DNA from: Aurantiochytrium sp. KH105
Lineage: Eukaryota > Sar > Bigyra > Thraustochytrida > Thraustochytriidae
Direction of reading: 5' to 3'
NCBI GenBank assembly: GCA_003116975.1
Contig: BGKB01000023.1
Coordinates: forward strand, 310,001 to 374,000
DNA length: 64,000 nt
Below, piece after piece: positions 20,579-32,972 of this stretch. Both the position numbers and the translations under genes were made by a program. The number at the start of each line of letters is the position of its first letter. Within the stretch, counting starts at the first letter, position 1. Below the pieces are notes generated by a model. It did no database searches. It was given only the letters and a program-made list of their open reading frames with translations, and was not told the origin of the DNA.

Positions 20579-21842
20579 ATGTCGCAGTTCAAGCTCGTGC
20601 TGTTGGGCGAGACGGCCGTCGGCAAGTCGAGCATCGCGCTGCAGTTCGCGCGAGGCACCTTCTTGCAGTACCAGGAGAGCACCATCGGCGCGGCCTTCTT
20701 GACACAGGTGAGTGATCCGCGCTAGGTTGGATTAAAGTAGACGGCTGAGCTGAGCCGCAGCTCCGACTCGCGCGCCACGAGCCTGGCGAGGTCTTCTGCG
20801 AAGCTGCGCCCGCGCGCGAGCGGCTCGTCCGCCTGCGGCGAGAGGAGCGGCGCAGGAGACGCCGGCATGCCGTCGCGCGAGGCCTCACGGGCGCGCAAAC
20901 GTGTCTTGCGACAACCGACCGGCCTTGGTCAGCAGACAGAGAGAGTCGGACGCCTCGAAGAAAGAACCTGGCGAAGATGGCGGGCGAGGCTCTCCTGATG
21001 CAATGCCTGCAAAAAGCAAAAGAGACGTGCAATAGCCGAGACTGACTGACTTATAATTACGTACGCGATGCGAACTTTTCATCATGGGTGGCTTTTGTCT
21101 TTTCTGCGCGTACAGAGTGTAATTGTCGATGGAAACACGATCAAGTTTGAGATTTGGGACACCGCCGGTCAGGAAAGGTACCATAGTCTTGCGCCCATGG
21201 TACGTATTGATGCGCAATTTTCTACGTTTCAATGGCGTTGCGTTGCGTTGCGTTGGAATTTGCGTTGCATGGAATTGCGTTGCTAACTTTCTCCTCCCCC
21301 TTCCCCCCCCACTTTTTCCTTTTGTTTTGGTGGAGTAGTATTACCGCGGTGCCAAGGCGGCCATTGTTGTGTACGACATCACCTCGAAGCAATCGTTCGA
21401 ACGTGCCAAGGCCTGGGTAGCCGAGTTACAGCAGAGCGGAAGCTCCGACATGGTTATTGCCCTCGCTGGTAACAAGGCAGACTTGAGCTCGCAGCGCGAC
21501 GTGAGCGAGGAAGACGCTCAACAGTACGCCACAGACAATGGACTCTTGTTTTTGGAGACCTCGGTACGTTATGTCTTGTTTATTTCGCTTTCGGGGCTCC
21601 GGGAGACTAGACTAGACCACTCTCGGTCTTGCTGCTTCCCCACCCGCGGTGAAAATCGCTTGTACGGCGCGCAAAAGTTTGCTGACGAATGTTGGGGCCC
21701 GTAGGCAAAGAGCAACTTCAATGTGACGGAACTTTTTGCGACTGTGGCTAAGCGGCTCCCGCGAGCAGCTCCGGCGCCGGAACAGGATGACGCCATCAAT
21801 CTCATGGGCGCAGACAATGATGAAACCAATTGTGCCTGCTGA
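20579..21842 (+). CDS. Rab5-family small GTPase, four exons
   Basis: Exons 20579-20707, 21116-21199, 21339-21563 and 21705-21842, with donors GTGAGT, GTACGT, GTACGT and AG acceptors; all three introns are phase 0 and the joined product is 191 residues. Rab5 GTPases control early-endosome fusion. Visible motifs are GETAVGKS (P-loop), switch I ending [29 protein letters not shown] (switch II, Rab5-like), NKAD and ETSAKSN. The switch sequence is that of the Rab5/Rab21/Rab22 clade. The C-terminus ends CAC, a geranylgeranylation signal of CXC type rather than the CCxx usual for Rab5. The body is short, with little N-terminal extension. It is the clearest multi-intron gene here; intron 1 is 408 bases. 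Confidence 0.95.
21231..21286. repeat. GCGTT pentanucleotide repeat inside Rab intron 2
   Basis: GCGTT units, then diverged copies (TTTGCGTTGCATGG and similar), within the 139-base intron 21200-21338. Confidence 0.75.
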
Positions 21843-22381
21843 TCTCACTTGCGCCAGCTCATGGCTCAACCAGCTTATGGCTCAGCCATCGTACAACGGC
21901 GTGAGGTGGCGACGCAATGCGAAACACAAGATGAGCCTTTAGCTATTTAGTACCGAGAAGGAGGTGATCTCGGACGACGCTGACTGGACTGATGCCTGAG
22001 GGAGAAATGACCAAGCGCTTCCCTTGGTTTCGTCAAGTCAATTCTGAAAAGAACGAGAGAGCTTGTGTGCAAGTCAGGACAAGAAAAGCGTTCGAGTATT
22101 TTCATTTTCAAGCATTCGCGCAGCGCGCAGGCACGCCAAACATATATTTTGATATTCTGTTTTACCATCCCGTTAGCATGCATCTTTGCATGCATGCATG
22201 AATACGTTTGTCGAGAAGTCCGCTGAGGCCAGCGCAACCCGCTGTCGGCGCTCGCCCGGCTGGCACTCTCCGGGGCCGCGCGGCCTCGCCTTGCGAATGT
22301 ATGTTGTATATCATTATAAAGGAAAGAAAGAAAGAAGGAAAAAGGTGGAAGGGGGGCAGGGTAGGGTAGTACATGGTGCAG
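21843..22381. other. Convergent intergenic region, Rab / histone H4
   Basis: 539 bases. A GCATGCATGCATG run lies near 22178-22200 and a GAAA/GGAAA run near 22320-22350 just beyond the H4 stop. I see no metazoan-type histone 3' stem-loop after H4. Confidence 0.6.
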
Positions 22382-24673
<2,292 letters not shown>

Positions 24674-26983
24674 ATGGACCTTCAACACACTCCCATGAGA
24701 CAGGCAAAACCTAGGCCTGCGAGGCCATCCTTGAACAGGTCTCTACACCTCGCAAAAAGTAGAGCAAGACCACGTCTATCAGGCCAGACGACACGTGCCT
24801 TGCGCTATAAAGCACGCGGCTGCCTTACATTTGCTGCGTTTGCAATTGTCGCTCTTGTGGCCACTATAAACCATTTCAGCGGTGGATCCAGCCAAGGGGA
24901 ATTGCAGGCGAGCCTAAAGAGGCGTCTCCTCTCCGATGTTGTTGAGGGGCCTGTGATCCGTGATTTCTGTGATGCCGGCTTCCCTAACGTGGAAACTCGC
25001 ATCAACCAGACTATCACAGACACGCTCATCTTCAATGAGTGGGCCAAGACTGTCTCTGCGACAAGTGATGAGAACGTCTGTATTGTCGACTTTACTGATT
25101 ACCAGTCGTACCCCTTGCCACCTTTCGACCCCTGCAGAGCTGAGGGCATCATTGTTTACTCGGTGATCCTAGTCTACATGTTTGCTGGGTTGGCGATTGT
25201 TTGCGACGAGTTTTTCGTGCCTGCGCTCGAGGTAATGGTGGAGCGCTTCGAGCTCTCCAACGATGTTGCGGGCGCAACGCTCATGGCCGCGGGTGGGTCA
25301 GCTCCCGAACTCTTCACCTCCATCATCGGCACCTTTTTGTCGCGCAGCAACGTTGGCTTTGGTACCATTGTCGGCTCCGCGGTCTTCAACGTGCTTTTCG
25401 TCATTGGCATGTGCGCTCTCTTCTCCAAGGAAGTCCTGACGCTGACGTGGTGGCCCCTAGCGCGGGATTCTTCCTTTTATGCCATCTCGCTTTCGGTCCT
25501 GGCCCTCGTCTACTCCAACCAGCACCAGGAGATAGGCCCAAACACAACGTCGACGTACATCCTCTGGTGGGAGGCATGCTTGCTTCTTGGCATGTACGCC
25601 TTGTATGTGACCATCATGAAGTTCAATCACCGTCTTCAGGCCGTCGCAGAGAGGTTTCTTAATCGCAACTGCCGAAAAGGTGCTGCTCCCATCACCTCTG
25701 CGCAAGTCATTCCTGAGAGCGCGCTTCCGACCTCACCGGACGGCGAGCACCGTGTGCACGGCCCGAATGAGGTCTACAAGGCCCGTCGCCATTCGAATCC
25801 GTTTGGCAGGCCCAATCAATTCCGATCTGGCCTGCTTCATCTCATGCTCAAAGAGGGCAACGTTCTCGATCATGCCAGGTTTCATCTCATCTCCGGCGTC
25901 CGAGGCGATGTTCGGGAGACATTCAATCGTCTTGACCTCAATCTTTCGGGCCACATTGAGCTGGAGGAAATGCAGCAGGTTCTTCGCGATCTCACCGGAT
26001 CGGAACCTACCAAAGAAGAAGTCAACCGCGTCTTTGAGGACCTGGAGGTTGACCCTGCCGTCGGCATCGATCTCGAGACCTTTACCAGCTGGTACGTGCA
26101 GAGCGAGCACAGAATTCTCGCCGAAGCGCACCGCTTTTTTAAGATCATGGACACATCGGGAGACAATCATCTCGATCGCGAAGAGATCGCCGCTGTTATA
26201 CAATCCATGCAAAAAGATCGCGGCACGCCTCCCTATACAGAGGAAGACATTGACAAGGCCCTCGAAGAGTTCCAAGTGGATGAAAATGGCAAGGTCTCAG
26301 AAGAGGTTTTCCTCAAGTGGTTCCGAAAATCGATGCTCTGGCAGGAAGTTCTCGAGGAGGTGACCAGTTGCGAGGAGGACGGGGGGCCGCTGGAACTCGA
26401 GTGGCCTAGTTCGTGGTCTGGAAGAGCCTTTTTTATCCTCACCGCGCCCATCGTTGTCCCTCTGTGGCTCACGATCCCGGACGTGAGGCGGGAAGGTAGG
26501 GAGAACCTCTACCCAATCACCTGGGGACTGAGTATCACATGGATCGCGGCCTACTCCTACGTCATGGTTTTTATGGCAGTATTGCTGGGCGATGCCATTG
26601 GCGTTCCTCCGTCAGTCATGGGCACGACCTTTTTGGCCGCCGGCACAAGCATTCCTGATCTCATTACCAGCGTGATTGTGGCTCGCCAGGGGTTTGGCGA
26701 TATGGCTGTTTCCTCATCGATCGGCAGCAATATTTTTGACATTCTCATCGGTCTTCCCATTCCATGGCTCTTTTACGACCTAATACACCCCAACGCCCCC
26801 GTTGAGGTTGTTGGTACAGATCTTCTTTGGTCCGTGGTAATTCTCATCGCGATGCTTCTCTCTGTAATCATCACGATCGCCGTCAATGGCTGGAAAATGA
26901 CCAAGACGCTCGGCATTTCCATGTTCATTCTTTATATTGTCTTTCTTGGACAGGACTTGTATCGCCAGTCCCAAGGATGCTAG
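24674..26983 (+). CDS. K+-dependent Na+/Ca2+ exchanger (NCKX/SLC24 type) with EF-hands
   Basis: 769 residues from ATG 24674; the frame is open further upstream but without ATG. The two inverted alpha-repeats that form the ion pathway are nearly textbook: alpha-1 GATLMAAGGSAPELFTSIIG (about residue 196) with GFGTIVGSAVFNVLFVIGM, and alpha-2 GTTFLAAGTSIPDLITSVIV (about 651) with SSSIGSNIFDILIGLPIPW. The Asp of SNIFD matches the residue that gives NCKX its K+ dependence. A first hydrophobic segment near 50-66 may be a cleaved or anchor signal. The large cytosolic loop holds two good EF-hand loops, DLNLSGHIELEE (about 425) and DTSGDNHLDREE (about 493), plus two degenerate ones. Probably extrudes or stores Ca2+ under direct Ca2+ control. 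Animal NCKX proteins lack these EF-hands. Confidence 0.94.
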   Translation: MDLQHTPMRQAKPRPARPSLNRSLHLAKSRARPRLSGQTTRALRYKARGCLTFAAFAIVALVATINHFSGGSSQGELQASLKRRLLSDVVEGPVIRDFCDAGFPNVETRINQTITDTLIFNEWAKTVSATSDENVCIVDFTDYQSYPLPPFDPCRAEGIIVYSVILVYMFAGLAIVCDEFFVPALEVMVERFELSNDVAGATLMAAGGSAPELFTSIIGTFLSRSNVGFGTIVGSAVFNVLFVIGMCALFSKEVLTLTWWPLARDSSFYAISLSVLALVYSNQHQEIGPNTTSTYILWWEACLLLGMYALYVTIMKFNHRLQAVAERFLNRNCRKGAAPITSAQVIPESALPTSPDGEHRVHGPNEVYKARRHSNPFGRPNQFRSGLLHLMLKEGNVLDHARFHLISGVRGDVRETFNRLDLNLSGHIELEEMQQVLRDLTGSEPTKEEVNRVFEDLEVDPAVGIDLETFTSWYVQSEHRILAEAHRFFKIMDTSGDNHLDREEIAAVIQSMQKDRGTPPYTEEDIDKALEEFQVDENGKVSEEVFLKWFRKSMLWQEVLEEVTSCEEDGGPLELEWPSSWSGRAFFILTAPIVVPLWLTIPDVRREGRENLYPITWGLSITWIAAYSYVMVFMAVLLGDAIGVPPSVMGTTFLAAGTSIPDLITSVIVARQGFGDMAVSSSIGSNIFDILIGLPIPWLFYDLIHPNAPVEVVGTDLLWSVVILIAMLLSVIITIAVNGWKMTKTLGISMFILYIVFLGQDLYRQSQGC

Positions 26984-27876
26984 GCTGGCTCATCATCGCT
27001 CAAGATCCCAAGCTGCGAGACGAAGACGCGTGGAGACATGCAGTCCTTCGCGTTTGCTTCTCTCGAAATGGCATACTGCACATTGATCACGTGTTTCGAA
27101 GTGCGTGCGGCGAATTAACCGCAAGAGCGATTGAACGCATCTGCTCACCTTGGAATTGATCTTTGCGAAATTCCGCCCGGTACAGACATGATGCTGCTGG
27201 CTGCTGCAGGTGCTACAACTAAGATGGAGCAGGAGTTCCACCGTAAAATGGAGCAAGTCTCTTTGCGTGCATGCAAACAAATACATGCAGGGATGTTTGG
27301 GCAATATGAGCGCCTGCGTGAGCGGCTGCACTCGCACACAGCCGAAAGTGCTGGTTATACACAGAATCAGCGAGCAGCGCCATCAAAGCAAGTATTCCCG
27401 TGAGATGTCCGTGCGGAATGTCACCTCACAGCGAGCAAGCGAGCGCACGCGCAAGAGGAAGAGAGAGAGGACTCTCTGCCCGCCTCTCGTCTCCTCTTCT
27501 CTCCTCTCCTGCGCCTTCCGATAAAATTTACCTCAAGCTATGGAATGGTCATTCCGCCAAACAAACGCATCTGGAGTCGATTGGAGACTCTTGCTTGCCA
27601 AGCTTGGGTCCTGGTAAGAGGTGAGGGAAGGTAGCCCCTCCGGTCAGGCAGCGCAGGCTGCTGACTGTAATTTTTGCTCCTCGTGCGCTGTCAAAAGAGG
27701 AAATGTCACTGATAATAAAGAAGGTGGATCCCCAAACGAGACGCGAAGCTCGTCGGCAATTCTCTGCTGTTTGTCAAATAACAAACGAACAAACAAAAAG
27801 CAAGCTTGAAGAGGCATTTCCCATGACCTTTTCTGAAACAAATATGTTTTCAACCAATTGCAAGCTCCTTGACACC
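26984..27876. other. Convergent intergenic region, NCKX / PUS7
   Basis: 893 bases between two convergent stop codons. No gene, RNA or repeat recognised. Confidence 0.6.
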
Positions 27877-29712
27877 TCATTTTTCTACTTTTTCATCAGA
27901 CGTTGTAATCGTCATGAACTCTCGAAGAACACTTGTTGCGTAAGCACCCTTGGGTAAGCTAAAGGTGAACAAAAGACCCTCCCCATCGTGTTCAGCTTGG
28001 CCCTCATTCTCCCCGTCCTTGCCTTCGCTGCCGTCAGGTCCAGCAACACCGCCCTCTTGCGCATCCTGGCGACCCTGGTCTGGTCCGGCTTCGCGCATGG
28101 TGCTTTTCGTGCGGCAAAGTTCCTCATCGAGATAAGCCCGAACCGAGGACACCTTCTTTACGTCAAAGTCCAACTGCTCCAAGCTTAGTCGGGCAGGCCG
28201 CAAAGTAGAACGCAAATGAGAGAGCCAGAACGCATCCCATGGAAGGTCACACACATTTTTGATAATCCGGCTTTCGAGCTCTTGCGCCGAACCCTTGGAA
28301 AAGGTTCCTCCACGATCACCGACGAGTGGTAGAGCAAAGGTTATGCCCTCCGCACGATCCTTTGCATTCGGAAGTGTCTCCCCGGAGTCCACCAAACGAG
28401 CCGCACCCCCGGTCTGGTTCATCACAATATCGCCAACCACTTCTTGCGTAAACATCGATGAACGAATACGCTCACTCAAAATCGAGTTAAAGACTGCGCT
28501 TTGGAAGGCATTCATGTTGAAGCCTGATTGAAAGGTGCCACGGGTCCGAATCCGCTTGTTCTTGCGACAAAACCGTAAAAATCCAGATCGTGACGCTTTT
28601 CGCTTCTTGCTTCCGGGGCGTCCGTGATGATCCTCTGTCGTGCCATTGCCCTTGGCACCAAGTTGAGCGATTTGCGTTTGGCCGCTCTCACCTTCTTTGG
28701 CCTCTTTTTTGGCCTCGGCACCATGAGAGCTCGAAGCAGTCTCGTTCGAACTGCCGCTCTCGCCTTCTATGCCCTTGGTAAATTTGGACCCCTCTCCCTT
28801 TGCAACCTCGGTCTCTTTGGTGGTGGGTGCGTTGGTGGTGGAGTCTTCATGGCAAGCATCACTATTCTTCTCGACGTGATTGGCCGTATTGGCGTCTACA
28901 TTTACGGATGCTTCGGAAGTCTCGTTTTGTGATGTTGACGCTGGCGCATTGTCCACAGACTTAATATACTCACGTGCGACGGATAGCTCTCGATAGCCCG
29001 CAAGTGCAGTGCTGGCATTGTTGCCAAGACGTTGGTCACCAAAATAATTTGCAACGCCCTTTGCGGCAAGGTCCTCAGCTATGCGTTTTGCGCGATCAAG
29101 GGCCTCATCCGCGTCCACGGCGAGATTTGTGATGAGGATCCGAAAACGATTGCCACGCAAATGACCTTTGCGAAGCTTGCGAGAAGCGCGTTGGATCTCA
29201 CCGACCAGCTGGACGCGGGGAGTGTTCTTGTCGGCTTCTAGCATCGCCCGGATCGATTCCAAGCTCCGCTCAGGAGAGTCATCGATACTAAAGGTCTGCG
29301 TACATGTCGCGTTGCGATCTTTCAGCCCTGCGTATCCTACGGAGTTGCGATTAACGCCAAGCACCTTTTCAAGCCGCCAGGCGACATCCTTGGTGTTCAT
29401 TCCAGAGCGGCGTAGTGTCAACCACACGTGATTCCGTTTGACGTCGCTTGCACTGTTCCCATCTGCACTGTCTGCGATGTCTGCATGGGGAATTTCGGTC
29501 ACATTAAAGTACGCAGGCGCCTGTTTCAGCTCGCCTCCGATGCCTTCGAGGCCCTCGCCGCGCACGAGCGCCATCGATTCGAAAATGAACTTCTTGCGTA
29601 GAGCCTCGTACTTTTCCGTCTCCTCCGGGTGGCTCGCTGCTCGCCTATCGCGGTCGTCTGGGGGCCTCGCCGTCGCCCGCGAGGCCGCCTTGTCGTCGCC
29701 GTCGCCGGCCAT
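27877..29712 (-). CDS. PUS7: TruD/PUS7-family tRNA/mRNA pseudouridine synthase
   Basis: 611 residues from ATG 29712 (the frame is open upstream without ATG). TruD/PUS7 isomerises uridine to pseudouridine in tRNA (U13) and other RNAs. The catalytic loop YAGLKDRNATCTQTF contains the nucleophilic Asp near residue 130. NYFGDQRLGNNAST near 223 and FNMNAFQSAVFNSIL near 395 are the other family signatures. Between them, about residues 255-372, sits a Ser/Thr/Glu-rich insert that ends in a basic KKRKASRSG segment, possibly a nuclear signal. TruD proteins carry an insertion domain at about this place, but here it is low-complexity. The Gly/Asp/Glu-rich stretch near 560-580 is also disordered. Divergent from the P450 gene. 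Confidence 0.92.
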   Translation of the reverse strand: MAGDGDDKAASRATARPPDDRDRRAASHPEETEKYEALRKKFIFESMALVRGEGLEGIGGELKQAPAYFNVTEIPHADIADSADGNSASDVKRNHVWLTLRRSGMNTKDVAWRLEKVLGVNRNSVGYAGLKDRNATCTQTFSIDDSPERSLESIRAMLEADKNTPRVQLVGEIQRASRKLRKGHLRGNRFRILITNLAVDADEALDRAKRIAEDLAAKGVANYFGDQRLGNNASTALAGYRELSVAREYIKSVDNAPASTSQNETSEASVNVDANTANHVEKNSDACHEDSTTNAPTTKETEVAKGEGSKFTKGIEGESGSSNETASSSHGAEAKKEAKEGESGQTQIAQLGAKGNGTTEDHHGRPGSKKRKASRSGFLRFCRKNKRIRTRGTFQSGFNMNAFQSAVFNSILSERIRSSMFTQEVVGDIVMNQTGGAARLVDSGETLPNAKDRAEGITFALPLVGDRGGTFSKGSAQELESRIIKNVCDLPWDAFWLSHLRSTLRPARLSLEQLDFDVKKVSSVRAYLDEELCRTKSTMREAGPDQGRQDAQEGGVAGPDGSEGKDGENEGQAEHDGEGLLFTFSLPKGAYATSVLREFMTITTSDEKVEK

Positions 29713-30273
29713 CCTGCTCCCAGCCTCTGCAGTTGTCGGCACGGCCGCCGTCAGAAAGAGTCTTCGCGTGCCGGACGGAGGCCGCAGCCGGCGGCCGAGG
29801 CCCTCCGCTCCCTGCCGCAGGCGAGACGTCGCGGCGGCCCCTCGCGACGCCGCGCCCGAGCTCGCTCGCGCGCGCGTCTGGATTCGACCTTTGCTTGGTT
29901 GGTGAACCACCTCCTCTCTCGGAAATCAAGCCCCGGGTCGCGAGGGTCCCGGTCCCGGTTCGAGGGACCTTTTGCCGGCACTTCTGGAGCGTCTGGCGCG
30001 TCTGTGACCTTGCGGGGTGTCCCAAGTTGGAAGTGCGGAAGGGCGGAAGGCGCTCGATGTCTTCACTGTCAAGTAGAACGAGTGATCAACGTTGATACTT
30101 CCCTCGTCGCGGCCGTGTGTCACGCGTTGGATAACCCATCGCTGATCGACGGATAACCTCTCTGCGCGCGCATACAGACCTGCAAGCTTTCGCGTCCCGG
30201 CGAAGGCGCGTCTCGGAGCGGGCGCGGGGAAGGAGGAGGAGGAGGAGGAGGACGCGGGACGGAAACGACGAGC
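29713..30273. other. Divergent promoter region, PUS7 / P450
   Basis: 561 bases between divergent ATGs, GC-rich. A GGA triplet run (30229-30252) lies 20 bases before the P450 start. The PUS7 frame stays open into this region for 66 codons without an ATG. Confidence 0.6.
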
Positions 30274-31929
30274 ATGGGCGCCGCCTGGACGAAGGTGCGC
30301 GCTGCGCTGCGCGCGTACGCGTGCTTCGCGGTCGTACACTCGCTTGTCAAGATCGTGTACGTGATCTGGAAGACGAAGCGGCAGATGAGGCAGCTGCGCC
30401 ACGTCCCCGGAGCGGACCTGGACGTGCTGGTGAAGAAGTACCGTGAGAACATCACGCGGATTCACGACTTCAAGGCGGCCTTTCACCAAGAGTTCCCGGG
30501 CGCAAAGCTGATCAAGACGCATGGTCCCGAGCCCGAGCTCATGGTGCGTGACCCAGAGTTCATCAAGCACTTTCTCAAGACAGAATTCGACCGTAACACC
30601 AAAATGAGCACCGGTCAGGACAATGTATTTGACATGATGGGGGAGTGGCTCGGAGATGAAGGCATCTTTGTCATCCGCCATGGATCCTCGCTGCCCGAAG
30701 ACAATGCCATCTGGCTCCATCAACGCAAGACGGCCGCAAAGCTGTTCACGCGTGGCAACTTTCAGGATCTTATGTGGGAAAGCTTTGCCGCAAAACTCAA
30801 GATTCTTACCCGAGTGCTTGAGGAACACGCAGAGAGCGGCCAACCGATCGATCTGCAAAAGAAGTTTTTTTCCTTTACATTCGACTCCATTCAAAAGATT
30901 TTCTACGCGCGCGACGTCGACTCCGTCTCGGGCGACACGGATCCGTATGCCTTTGCATTCGACGGAGCGCATCGTGTGCTCATGACATTTCACTTTACCA
31001 TGTTACCCCTCTACGTGCTCATCAAATATGCCTTTCCTTTTCCCTTCGGACGGCTCATTCCCAACCGACGCGAATGGAATCCGCTCTGGTGGCTCGTGCA
31101 ACAACTTAGCCCCGTCCACAAGGAATTTCGGGAGCACTGCAAGTACCTCAAGGATGTGACGGAGGGTTATGTTCAAGAAGCGCGCCGCGCGGACCCCAAG
31201 ACGCTGGATTCGAGGCGTGACTTGCTTGCTCATTTCCTCCGCTCGCAACGCGACGGTGAAATGCTTTCAGACAAGCGCCTGAGCGACATCATTCTCAACT
31301 TTATCATCGCAGGTCGTGACACATCGGCATGCACACTCTCTTGGATGTTTCTCTATCTCGCCAAGAACCCCAAGGTCCAGGAAAAGGCTGCAACTGAGGC
31401 CCGCGAGGCCTTCGGAGATCGCATCCCTCGACTCGAGGACCTGGACCCTGAAAAGGTGCCCTACCTGCATGGAGTACTCTACGAAACGCTTCGTCTTGCG
31501 CCACCTGTTCCCGAGGATACCAAGATTGTTTCTGAGGAGGTTGTCTTTCCTGATGGGACACGTGCCTTACCGGGCGTGCGTTTGAGCTTTTCGCCCTTTT
31601 CTATTGGCCGCGACCCGGAACGGTTTGAAGACCCGCTCTCCTTTCGTCCAGAGCGCTGGATCCCGTGGACTCCTTTCCGACAGGATCCCGACTTCTCCTA
31701 CAAGTTCCCCGTTTTCCAAAGTGGGCATCGCATTTGTCTGGGTGCCAACATGGCTCAATTTGAGATCAAAATGGTTGCGGCGACGTTGCTTTCCAGGTTT
31801 TCTTTCGAACTCACACCTGGCCAAGATCCGGACGCATTTCAATATGCGCGTATGATTACCATCAGCGTCTGCAACGACTTGGAGCAAACCAGCCATGAGC
31901 TGCAGCTTGTGGTCAAGCGTCGCGAGTAG
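30274..31929 (+). CDS. Cytochrome P450, fatty-acid hydroxylase-like (CYP86/CYP704 clan)
   Basis: 551 residues with a membrane anchor near residues 12-33. All P450 signatures are present: I-helix AGRDTSA near 346, the ExxR pair in ETLR near 403, PERF-type FRPERW, and the haem-binding loop FQSGHRICLGANMA with the Cys ligand at about 488. The sequence around the I-helix and the TWPW-like region resembles plant and protist CYP86/CYP704 fatty-acid omega-hydroxylases. Substrate specificity is inference. An ER-bound monooxygenase needing a reductase not seen here. The same-strand neighbours downstream are two RND lipid/sterol-type permeases. Confidence 0.94.
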   Translation: MGAAWTKVRAALRAYACFAVVHSLVKIVYVIWKTKRQMRQLRHVPGADLDVLVKKYRENITRIHDFKAAFHQEFPGAKLIKTHGPEPELMVRDPEFIKHFLKTEFDRNTKMSTGQDNVFDMMGEWLGDEGIFVIRHGSSLPEDNAIWLHQRKTAAKLFTRGNFQDLMWESFAAKLKILTRVLEEHAESGQPIDLQKKFFSFTFDSIQKIFYARDVDSVSGDTDPYAFAFDGAHRVLMTFHFTMLPLYVLIKYAFPFPFGRLIPNRREWNPLWWLVQQLSPVHKEFREHCKYLKDVTEGYVQEARRADPKTLDSRRDLLAHFLRSQRDGEMLSDKRLSDIILNFIIAGRDTSACTLSWMFLYLAKNPKVQEKAATEAREAFGDRIPRLEDLDPEKVPYLHGVLYETLRLAPPVPEDTKIVSEEVVFPDGTRALPGVRLSFSPFSIGRDPERFEDPLSFRPERWIPWTPFRQDPDFSYKFPVFQSGHRICLGANMAQFEIKMVAATLLSRFSFELTPGQDPDAFQYARMITISVCNDLEQTSHELQLVVKRRE

Positions 31930-32415
31930 TGAGTGAGTTTGCTGGCTCATTTTTGAGAAAGAAGAATCACATCCTTTTTTTCCAAAAAAAAATTGTTGTC
32001 ATGATGATAATGTTGCTGAAAGGGAGAAAGTGGAGGGTATGAGGACAGAAAATGTTAGGCGCAATACCTTTCACTCAAGGCCAGGATGGATAAGCTTTTT
32101 CTTCCCTTCTTGTTCTCTTATTGAGTGACCATACCGTGAAGTCACGCTTTCCACCTCTCAACTTACGGCGGCTCGTAAACAATCAGCCAGGAGCAATCCA
32201 ACCGCATTCGTTCCAGCGAGTTCTATCTTTCATTTCACGTAGCTGACCGAAGCACTTGCAACGTAAGGCCGGCCAGGGACGGCGCATGATGACACGCGCA
32301 CACGCAACGAACAGCGAACGATCTTTGCTCCAAGTTGGCCGCCAGCCAGCCAGCCAGCCAGCTAAGCCAGCCCGCCCCAGACGAGGAGTTTCCGTCCATG
32401 ACGAGCCATCGACGT

Positions 32416-32447
<32 letters not shown>

Positions 32448-32449
32448 GA
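32416..32449. repeat. (TTG)n trinucleotide repeat
   Basis: About eleven uninterrupted TTG units. Confidence 0.95.
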
Positions 32450-32811
32450 TCCCGCTCGGAGAAGTGCAGCGTCTCATTGTCCGCGGGCCGCCGGAGATTT
32501 ATATAACCGAAGACCCCCACATCTCTCAGGCTGCCTGCAGATGCGCGAACACATTCTGCCTCTGTGTCTATTCACAGAAACGATCGCCCTGCGCAGGCCT
32601 GGAACACGATTCGGAGAGGGAGGAAACGAGGACAAACACAACGAAGGAGAAGACGGAGAAGATCAACTCCGCCGCCCGTACGAGCTCGCCAGCCAGGTGG
32701 CGATGAGTGCGTTGGCTAGGTCGGGAAGAGCTCCGTCGCGCGGGCCTCGAAAGGGCTAAACTTCCACGGTTGCTGAGACCGATCAGCCGAGTTTTGTCGC
32801 GCAGATGTGCT

Positions 32812-32852
32812 GGCAGACACCACGGAGAATAACTTCTCCGAGATCGTCTGCC
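32812..32852. promoter_or_regulatory. Palindrome copy 1, nested in a larger inverted repeat
   Basis: CGGAGAATAACTTCTCCG at 32823-32840 has perfect 7-base arms (CGGAGAA/TTCTCCG) around TAAC. It is flanked by a second pair of perfect 7-base arms, GGCAGAC (32812-32818) and GTCTGCC (32846-32852). It lies about 440 bases before the RND-1 start. It could be a dimeric transcription-factor site or, if transcribed, a hairpin. Confidence 0.6.
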
Positions 32853-32936
32853 TTGCACCAGTAAAAGGAGTGCAGCGGCCGCAGCGACGGATAGACGAGT
32901 GCGTGTGCATAGGGGTGTGTGTTGTGTGTTGGAGGG

Positions 32937-32954
32937 CGGAGAATAACTTCTCCG
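32937..32954. promoter_or_regulatory. Palindrome copy 2
   Basis: Exact copy of CGGAGAATAACTTCTCCG. It shares the following AGATC with copy 1, so the conserved unit on the right is 23 bases. Confidence 0.6.
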
Positions 32955-32972
32955 AGATCCTTGCGGACGATA

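Noticed and set aside
29926-30993. Minus-strand open frame (355 codons) near the P450 start
   Set aside because: Antisense to the P450 coding region and its leader; not family-like.
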